Source of the DNA: Cellulomonas sp. Y8
GTDB lineage: Bacteria > Actinomycetota > Actinomycetes > Actinomycetales > Cellulomonadaceae
Direction of reading: 5' to 3'
Assembly: GCF_008033115.1 (NCBI RefSeq)
Contig: NZ_CP041203.1
Span: 3,224,001-3,288,000, forward strand
Length of the DNA stretch: 64,000 nucleotides
Positions 58,850 to 64,000 of the stretch are shown one piece after another. The notes beneath the pieces were generated by a model. The model had not been told where the DNA came from and made no database searches. It saw nothing but the letters and a program-made list of their open reading frames with translations. Positions within the stretch are counted from its first letter, which is position 1. Each line of letters opens with the position of its first letter. Both the position numbers and the translations under genes were made by a program.

Positions 58850-60157
58850 ATGAGCACCGGCGAACCCGTCCCGACCCCCGCCCGACCCTCGACGACCGCG
58901 GCGGCGCCGGCGGCCACCCCGGCCTCCGCGCCCGCGTTCCGGCCCACCGCGAAGTACGTCCTGCTGCTGGGCGTGATGACCGCGCTGCCCGCGATCACCA
59001 CCGACATCTACCTGCCGTCGCTGCCCGACGTGGCGCGCGACCTCGACACCAGCGCGGCCGCGGCCCAGCTGACGATGACGATGATGCTGGTCGGCGGCGC
59101 CGCCGGGCAGCTGGTCATCGGCCCGCTGTCCGACCGGTTCGGCCGCCGGCTGCCCGTGCTGATCGGCGTCGCGCTGCACGTCGTCACGTCCCTGCTCTGC
59201 GCGATCGCGCCGGCGATCATCCCGCTCATCGGGCTGCGCATGGTGCAGGGGTTCTTCAACGCGTCGGCGTCGGTGGTCGCGATGGCGGTGATCCGGGACC
59301 GGTTCGTCGGCCCGGACGCGTCGCGGCTGCTGTCCCGGCTGATGCTGGTGATCGGCGTCGCCCCGCTGTTCGCCCCCAGCGTCGGCGGGCTGATCGCGGG
59401 GCAGTGGGGCTGGCGGGCGGTGTTCGTGGCGCTCGCGATCTACGGCGCGGGGCTCTGGGTGGTCGTGCTGCTCCGGCTCCCCGAGACCCTGCCCCGCGAG
59501 CGGCGGCTGTCGTCCGCCCGCGGCGTGTGGAGCGGCTACCGGGTGCTGCTCCGGGACCGGCACTTCGTCGCGCTGGCGCTGCTGCCCGGCCTCGGCCTGG
59601 CGGTGCTGATGAGCTACGTCGTCGGCTCGCCGTTCGTGCTCCGCGAGGGGTTCGGCCTGACCGCCGGGCAGTTCGCGCTGGTGTTCGCGATCAACGGCAT
59701 CGGGCTCGTCGGCGGCGCGCAGGTGAACGCCGCGCTGGTCCGCCGGTACGCGCCCATCCAGATCATCCGGGTCGCGCTGCCCGCGTCGTTCGTCCTGGTG
59801 CTGACGCTGCTGGTCCTCGCGGTGACCGGCGCGGGCGGCCTGCCCGCGCTGCTCGTCGTGCTGTTCCTGACCATGTCCCTGGTCAACTTCACGCCGCCCA
59901 ACGCCTCGGCGATCGCGCTGTCGCGCCACGGCGAGCGCGCCGGCACCGCGGCGGCGTTCATCGGCGCGCTGCAGGCCGGCGTGTCGGGTGTCGTCGCGCC
60001 GCTGGTCGGCGTGCTCGGCGAGTCGGCCTGGGCGATGGCGACCGTCATGCTCGCGGGCGCGGGCGGCGCGCTGCTGGTGCTCGCGCTGGCGACGCCGGCG
60101 TACCGCCGCGGCGGCTGGACCGAGGGCGGCCTGGGCTCGGCGGTCGACACCCGCTGA
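58850..60157 (+). CDS. Bcr/CflA-type multidrug MFS transporter
   Basis: Encodes 435 residues with 12 predicted helices. TALPAITTDIYLPSLPDVARD is the Bcr/CflA helix-1 motif and GPLSDRFGRRLPVL the MFS loop 2-3 signature. Proton-driven efflux of drugs such as bicyclomycin or chloramphenicol in relatives; substrate not predictable. Starts at ATG 58838 or 58850 are both possible. Ends at a repeat cluster before the convergent aminotransferase. Confidence 0.9.
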   Translation: MSTGEPVPTPARPSTTAAAPAATPASAPAFRPTAKYVLLLGVMTALPAITTDIYLPSLPDVARDLDTSAAAAQLTMTMMLVGGAAGQLVIGPLSDRFGRRLPVLIGVALHVVTSLLCAIAPAIIPLIGLRMVQGFFNASASVVAMAVIRDRFVGPDASRLLSRLMLVIGVAPLFAPSVGGLIAGQWGWRAVFVALAIYGAGLWVVVLLRLPETLPRERRLSSARGVWSGYRVLLRDRHFVALALLPGLGLAVLMSYVVGSPFVLREGFGLTAGQFALVFAINGIGLVGGAQVNAALVRRYAPIQIIRVALPASFVLVLTLLVLAVTGAGGLPALLVVLFLTMSLVNFTPPNASAIALSRHGERAGTAAAFIGALQAGVSGVVAPLVGVLGESAWAMATVMLAGAGGALLVLALATPAYRRGGWTEGGLGSAVDTR

Positions 60158-60170
60158 CCCGCGCCGGGGC

Positions 60171-60291
60171 GGCCGAGCGCGGTCGCTACCTGCACCGGCG
60201 GGGCCGCGCCCGTGCCGGTGCCCACCGCGGTGGTTCCGGCCGAGCGCGGTCGCTCCGGCTACCGCGCTCGGCGCGACCCACCGCGCTCGGC
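60171..60291. repeat. Nested direct and inverted GCCGAGCGCGGT repeats
   Basis: GCCGAGCGCGGTCGCT occurs at 60172-60187 and 60239-60254; its complement ACCGCGCTCGGC at 60261-60272 and 60280-60291. These four can pair as nested hairpins. It lies in the 156-bp gap (60158-60313) of convergent genes, so may act as a terminator, but four copies are unusual. Confidence 0.75.
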
Positions 60292-60313
60292 GCCGGCGTG
60301 GGCGGGCGCCGCG

Positions 60314-61594
60314 TCAGCCCGCCAGGCCCGCCAGGCGCTCCGCCGCCTCGCGCAGCACTGCCTCCTGCTTGACGTACGTGAACCGCACCGCCGTGCCCAG
60401 CGCGCGGTCCGCGGCCGAGCCGTCGTGGGTGAACGCGCCGACCGGCACGCCGACCACGCCCGCGAGCCCCGGCAGCGCCCGGCACAGGTCCGCGGCGTCG
60501 CGCAGGCCGTGCCGCGCCAGCGGGCCCGCGAGCAGCCGCGCGGCGTCCGCGACGACGAAGTAGGTGCCCTGCGGGCGCACGACGTCGAACCCGGCGGCGG
60601 TCAGCCCGGCGCTCAGCAGGTCGCGGCGCCCGGCGAGCGAGCCGGCGAGCCCGCGCACGTAGCCGGCGTCGGGGGAGTCCGTGGTCTCCAGGTCCAGCGC
60701 GTGCGCGATCGCGGGCTGGAACGGCGCCCCGGACACGTAGGTGAGGAACTGCTTCACGGCGCGCACGGCGTCCACCAGTCCCGCCGGGCCGGTGACCCAG
60801 CCGATCTTCCAGCCGGTGAACGAGAACGTCTTGCCGGCCGACGAGATCGTGAGCGTCCGCTCCGCGGCGCCCGGCAGCGTGGCGAACGGGACGTGCGGGA
60901 CGCCGTCGTAGGTGAGGTGCTCGTAGACCTCGTCCGTGACGACCACGCAGTCGTGCCGCGCGGCGACCTCCGCGACCACCGCGAGCTCCTCGCGGGTCAG
61001 CACCGCGCCCGTCGGATTGTGCGGGGTGTTGAGCAGGATGACCCGGGTGCGGTCGGTGACCGCGGCGCGCAGCGCGTCGGCGTCCAGCCGGAACCCGTCC
61101 GGGGTCGCCGCGAGCGGGGCGGTGGTGTGCCGGGCGCCGGCCAGGCCGATCACCGCGGCGTACGAGTCGTAGAACGGCTCGAGGGTCAGCACCTCGTCGC
61201 CGGGCTCGGTCAGCGCGAGCACCGCGGCGGCCAGCGCCTCGGTCGCGCCGGTGGTGATCAGCACCTCCGTGTCCGGGTCCGGGGACAGGCCGTAGTGCCG
61301 CGCCTGGTGCTCGGCGACGGCGCGGCGCAGCTCCGGGATGCCGGGGCCGGGCGGGTACTGGTTCACGCCGGCGGCGATGGCCTCGGCGGCGACCCGCTTG
61401 ACGGACTCCGGGCCGTCGACGTCCGGGAACCCCTGACCGAGGTTCAGCGCGCCGGTCCGCACGGCGAGCGCCGACATCTCGGCGAAGATCGTCGGTCGCG
61501 GCACGCCGTCGGCGCCGAGCAGCCCGGCGGCCCGGGCGGCGTCGCGCCAGCGGCCGGGCGTCGTGGGGCGGGCGGGGGAGGGCGTGCCGGTCAT
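60314..61594 (-). CDS. PLP-dependent aminotransferase (Rv0858c/KAT-like)
   Basis: Encodes 426 residues, fold type I. PTIFAEMSALAVRTGALNLG and GQGFPDVDGP at the start, NTPHNPTGAV, and PLP lysine in SSAGKTFSFTGWKIGW. These match the Rv0858c group (called DapC in M. tuberculosis) and kynurenine/methionine aminotransferases. With DapC already at 1371-2528, this may be a broad-substrate enzyme. ATG 61594. Confidence 0.88.
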   Translation of the reverse strand: MTGTPSPARPTTPGRWRDAARAAGLLGADGVPRPTIFAEMSALAVRTGALNLGQGFPDVDGPESVKRVAAEAIAAGVNQYPPGPGIPELRRAVAEHQARHYGLSPDPDTEVLITTGATEALAAAVLALTEPGDEVLTLEPFYDSYAAVIGLAGARHTTAPLAATPDGFRLDADALRAAVTDRTRVILLNTPHNPTGAVLTREELAVVAEVAARHDCVVVTDEVYEHLTYDGVPHVPFATLPGAAERTLTISSAGKTFSFTGWKIGWVTGPAGLVDAVRAVKQFLTYVSGAPFQPAIAHALDLETTDSPDAGYVRGLAGSLAGRRDLLSAGLTAAGFDVVRPQGTYFVVADAARLLAGPLARHGLRDAADLCRALPGLAGVVGVPVGAFTHDGSAADRALGTAVRFTYVKQEAVLREAAERLAGLAG

Positions 61595-61676
61595 CGCGGT
61601 CCTGTCGTGAGGGGACGCGAGGAGGGTAGTCCGGCCTGCCGGCCCGGGGCCCCGGTGCCCGCGGACCGGTCGTCCG

Positions 61677-62078
61677 TCACAGGGTGACGGCGTGGACGCC
61701 GGGGAGCTCGGCGAAGCGCGCCCGCCGGTCGGGGGTCACCACGACCCGGCCGTGCTCGGCCGCCTGCGCCGCGATGATGAGGTCGTGCGCGCCGCGCGGG
61801 CCGCCGGTCCGGCGCACGTGGGCGAGGAGCCGCGCGTGCTCGGCAGCGGTGCGCGCGGTGTAGTCGAGGACGGTGGTGGTCGCGGTGATCGCGGCGAGCA
61901 CGCGACGGCGACGCGCCGCGCGGTCCGCCGTGGCCGCCAGCTCGATCCCGACCCGGAACTCGGCGACCGTGACCGCCGCGATCGCCAGGTCGTCCTCGTC
62001 CGCGACGACCTGGGGTCCCGCGCGACCGCGCTCGAACGCGATGAGCGCCCCGGTGTCCAGGATCAGGCGTCGCGCCAC
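61677..62078 (-). CDS. PIN-domain ribonuclease toxin (VapC-like)
   Basis: Encodes 133 residues from GTG 62078. The four acidic PIN residues are visible: LILDTGALIAF (Asp), VTVAEFRVG (Glu), GAHDLIIAAQA (Asp) and VVTPD (Asp). These toxins cut tRNA or rRNA. It overlaps the antitoxin gene by 16 bp. Confidence 0.88.
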   Translation of the reverse strand: MARRLILDTGALIAFERGRAGPQVVADEDDLAIAAVTVAEFRVGIELAATADRAARRRRVLAAITATTTVLDYTARTAAEHARLLAHVRRTGGPRGAHDLIIAAQAAEHGRVVVTPDRRARFAELPGVHAVTL

Positions 62079-62320
62079 GGCACGGAGTCGCGGGTGAGCA
62101 GCCGGGTCGCCGTCCCGATGTCCGCCTCGAGGTGGTCGTCCAGCGGAGGCAGGCCGGCGAGCGCCCGACGCAGCGCGCCCGCCGTCGACGAGCTGCCCGC
62201 CGATCGGACCTCCGCCACCGCCCGACCGGACCGCGTGATCGTGAACGTCTCGCCGTGCGCGACCGCGTCGAGCATCCCGGGCAGGTGGCGGGACGCGTGC
62301 GTGGCGGTGACGGTGCGCAT
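62063..62320 (-). CDS. Phd/YefM-type antitoxin
   Basis: Encodes 85 residues. MRTVTATHASRHLPGMLDAV, GETFTITRSGRAVAEV is the Phd/YefM DNA-binding N-terminus; the C-terminus (LEADIGTATRLL) would wrap the toxin. ATG is 6 nt after TAGGCT. Overlap with the toxin gene ensures coupled translation. Confidence 0.87.
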   Translation of the reverse strand: MRTVTATHASRHLPGMLDAVAHGETFTITRSGRAVAEVRSAGSSSTAGALRRALAGLPPLDDHLEADIGTATRLLTRDSVPWRDA

Positions 62321-62326
62321 GCGTCG

Positions 62327-62332
62327 AGCCTA
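62327..62332 (-). promoter_or_regulatory. -10 hexamer (TAGGCT) of leaderless toxin-antitoxin operon
   Basis: TAGGCT on the minus strand ends 6 nt before ATG 62320, within palindromic CCTAGG-like context; antitoxin could bind here. Confidence 0.45.
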
Positions 62333-62405
62333 GGGACGCGGGCACGGAGACGACAGAGGGAGTTCCCGACCTGTGGACGACGGCCGCGCGTGCGGGTCCC
62401 GGGCG

Positions 62406-62528
62406 TCAGAGCACGCCGGACGCCGCCGCCAGGCCCGCGAGAACCAGCAGCACCAGCGACCCCCACGCGCACGCGACCCACCACGGCACGTGGTGCCGGG
62501 TCCGGGTGCGCGTGTGGTGCGTGGTCAT
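62406..62528 (-). CDS. 40-residue single-span membrane protein
   Basis: ATG 62528 to TGA gives a basic head (MTTHHTRTRTRHH) then one hydrophobic helix (VPWWVACAWGSLVLLVLAGL) of about 24 residues. The composition, unlike a random frame, supports a real gene. No clear ribosome site. Otherwise 62333-62643 (311 bp) holds nothing I recognise. Confidence 0.5.
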   Translation of the reverse strand: MTTHHTRTRTRHHVPWWVACAWGSLVLLVLAGLAAASGVL

Positions 62529-62643
62529 GCCTGTGTGATCGGCACCACGCGGCCGGGCTCAAGCGGTCGGGACCGACTCGCCCGGGTGACTTCCCGGCGG
62601 GGGTGTCACCCGGTCGCCACCCGGCCCCGGCCGGCGGCCGGCC

Positions 62644-63168
62644 TCAGCCCTGCTCGGTCTCCTGAACCTGCTGGGACAGCTGCTCGACCTGCTGCGCGAG
62701 CGTGTCGAGGGCGTCGGCCGTCGTGGCGTCGACCTGCGAGGACGCCGAGTCGAGAGCCGAGCGGGCCGAGTCGAGCGCGGAGCGCGCGGAGTCGAGCTGC
62801 TCCTGGGTCGCGGCGGTGCCGTCGGCCTGGGCCTGCTCGAGCGCCGCGGTGGCGTCGTCGATCGCGGTGGACGACTGGTCGACCGCGCCCTGCGCGGCCT
62901 CGCGCGCGCTCGCGTCGAGGTCCTGGAGCCGGGCGCGGGCGTCGTCGACGGCGGACTGCGCGGACTCGACGCGCTCGCGGACCTGGTCGGCGAGGTCGCG
63001 CAGGTTGCCGGCGGCCTCGCTGGCCGAGTCGGCGACCGACTGCGCCTGGGACGCGACCTCCTCGGCCTGGGAGCAGGCGCCGAGCGCGAGCGCGGCGGCG
63101 AGCGCGAGCGGCAGGGCGGCCGCGGCGCGGGCGCGGCGGGCGGGACGTGCGGTGCGGCGGGTGGTCAT
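62644..63168 (-). CDS. Coiled-coil lipoprotein
   Basis: Encodes 174 residues from ATG 63168, 7 nt after GGAGG. A basic head, hydrophobic signal and lipobox LALGAC (Cys 32) predict a lipoprotein. The mature part is almost one continuous heptad helix rich in Ala, Gln, Asp, Ser (AQSVADSASEAAGNLRD; ALDSARSALDSASS). It may be a structural cell-wall spacer. No family call. Confidence 0.7.
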   Translation of the reverse strand: MTTRRTARPARRARAAAALPLALAAALALGACSQAEEVASQAQSVADSASEAAGNLRDLADQVRERVESAQSAVDDARARLQDLDASAREAAQGAVDQSSTAIDDATAALEQAQADGTAATQEQLDSARSALDSARSALDSASSQVDATTADALDTLAQQVEQLSQQVQETEQG

Positions 63169-63234
63169 CGGCGGGCCTCCTCGTCGGTGGACCGCCCAGT
63201 GTGCCAGCCGCACCTGGGAGCGGACGCAGAGGAA

Positions 63235-63269
63235 CGCCCCGCCCGCGACGGGTGGTCGCGGGCGGGGCG
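63235..63269 (-). terminator. Terminator hairpin after adhE
   Basis: CGCCCCGCCCGCGAC (63235-63249) pairs perfectly with 63255-63269; loop GGGTG. About 40 bp beyond the adhE stop. Confidence 0.8.
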
Positions 63270-63308
63270 CTCGGGCGAGCAGCGACCTGGGTCAGGTCGG
63301 AGGGACGC

Positions 63309-64000
63309 TCAGGCGTCGGCCTCCGCCGGGGCCCCCGCCCCGGCGGGCGCGCTCTCGGCGCCCTGCTGCTGCTCGCGGCGGCCCCGCACCTCCGCGACGG
63401 AGGTGCCGTAGTAGGCCGCGGTCATGATGTCCTTCATGTCCGCCCGCATCGGCATGCGGGGGTTGGCGGGCGCGCACTGGTCCTCGTACGCGCCCATGGC
63501 GACCTCGTCGAGCCGGGACAGGAAGTCCTGCTCGTCGACGCCCTGCGCCTGGAAGGACGACGGGATGCCGACCTTGGCGCGCAGCGCCTCGATCGCCAGG
63601 GCGTAGGACTCGACGCCCTGCTCCGGGGTCTCGGCCGGCAGGCCCAGCATCTGGGCGATCTGCTGGAACCGCTCCGGGGCCACGTAGTGCTCGTACTTCG
63701 GCCAGCTGGTGAGCTTGGTCGGGATCTGGCCGTTGTACCGGATCACGTGCGGCAGCAGCGTGGCGTTGGTCCGGCCGTGCACCAGGTGGAACGTCGAGCC
63801 GATGACGTGCGCCATCGCGTGCACGATGCCGAGGAACGCGTTGCCGAACGCCATGCCGGCGATGGTGCCCGCATTGTGCATCTTCTCCCGGGCGTCCTTG
63901 GTGGCCGGGTCGGCCGGGTCGCCGTTCACGGACTGCGCCAGGTTGTCGAAGATCAGGCGGATCGCCTGCAGCGCCATGCCGTCGGTGAAGTCGTTGGCGT
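63309..64000 (-). CDS. adhE: Bifunctional acetaldehyde-CoA/alcohol dehydrogenase, C-terminal part
   Basis: Reading frame enters from the window end; about 229 C-terminal residues seen. FTDGMALQAIRLIFDNL, AHVIGSTFHLVHGRTNA with the iron-binding histidines and LLPHVIRYNG are the Fe-ADH half of AdhE. The tail after MTAAYYGTSV (about 30 Ala/Glu/Gln residues) is an actinobacterial extension. AdhE reduces acetyl-CoA to ethanol in low oxygen. Confidence 0.9.
   Translation of the reverse strand, partial: ANDFTDGMALQAIRLIFDNLAQSVNGDPADPATKDAREKMHNAGTIAGMAFGNAFLGIVHAMAHVIGSTFHLVHGRTNATLLPHVIRYNGQIPTKLTSWPKYEHYVAPERFQQIAQMLGLPAETPEQGVESYALAIEALRAKVGIPSSFQAQGVDEQDFLSRLDEVAMGAYEDQCAPANPRMPMRADMKDIMTAAYYGTSVAEVRGRREQQQGAESAPAGAGAPAEADA

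Overview
The window is chromosomal DNA from a very GC-rich actinobacterium, most like a Cellulomonas-type member of the Micrococcales; that placement is inferred from gene content, not from a search. Supporting signs are pervasive G/C third positions, frequent GTG starts, many ATGA/GTGA gene overlaps, and actinobacterial families such as SigE with a zinc-type anti-sigma factor, DUF3117, FolP2, the AccA3/AccD5/AccE acyl-CoA carboxylase and an Rv1264-type adenylyl cyclase. I see no tRNA, rRNA, CRISPR array, prophage or insertion sequence.

Layout: (1) 1-5.7 kb: a truncated VanW-family gene, 7Fe ferredoxin, succinyl-DAP aminotransferase, citrate synthase, and an Aer-like PAS protein overlapping a soluble chemoreceptor signalling protein. 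(2) 5.9-12.4 kb: a lysozyme-fold secreted protein, divergent dapD/dapE (lysine and peptidoglycan precursor synthesis), a LOG-family protein, FolP2, a GT-C mannosyltransferase and DUF3117. (3) 12.4-20.5 kb: leucyl aminopeptidase, an O-methyltransferase divergent from the sigE-rseA-htrA-tatB envelope stress cluster, trpS and a 2H phosphoesterase. (4) 20.6-23.4 kb: a BrkB-family membrane protein and a nuclease-like gene bracketed by two related 59-nt hairpins. (5) 23.4-26.9 kb: sdhCDAB. (6) 27.1-45.7 kb: mannose-1-phosphate guanylyltransferase, an M20 amidohydrolase, a nucleoside-type ABC importer, and nucleoside salvage enzymes (cdd, deoA, add, deoC, phosphomutase, punA), then lpdA. (7) 45.7-58.8 kb: an EEP-domain membrane protein, NUDIX hydrolase, accA3, maf, a VKOR protein, a DUF885 peptidase, accD5 with its accessory genes, birA, adenylyl cyclase and a VOC protein. 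(8) 58.8-64 kb: a Bcr/CflA transporter, an aminotransferase, a Phd/PIN toxin-antitoxin pair, a coiled-coil lipoprotein and the C-terminal part of adhE.

How it fits together: the ABC importer, Cdd, DeoA, Add, PunA, phosphomutase and DeoC would take up nucleosides and feed the sugar into central metabolism. BirA would biotinylate AccA3, which works with AccD5/AccE. Gene order recalls two Mycobacterium tuberculosis neighbourhoods from memory, roughly Rv1177-Rv1224 and Rv3279-Rv3319.

Two things stand out beyond gene content. Many genes look leaderless: a TANNNT hexamer ends 5-7 nt before the start codon. Also, at least eight reading-frame breaks sit in conserved genes (sigE, tatB, sdhB twice, add twice, the EEP gene and a small membrane gene), several at G/C homopolymers. 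That pattern points to assembly indels more than to real gene loss. The most unusual non-coding signals are long intergenic palindromes, including a pair with a compensatory base-pair change.
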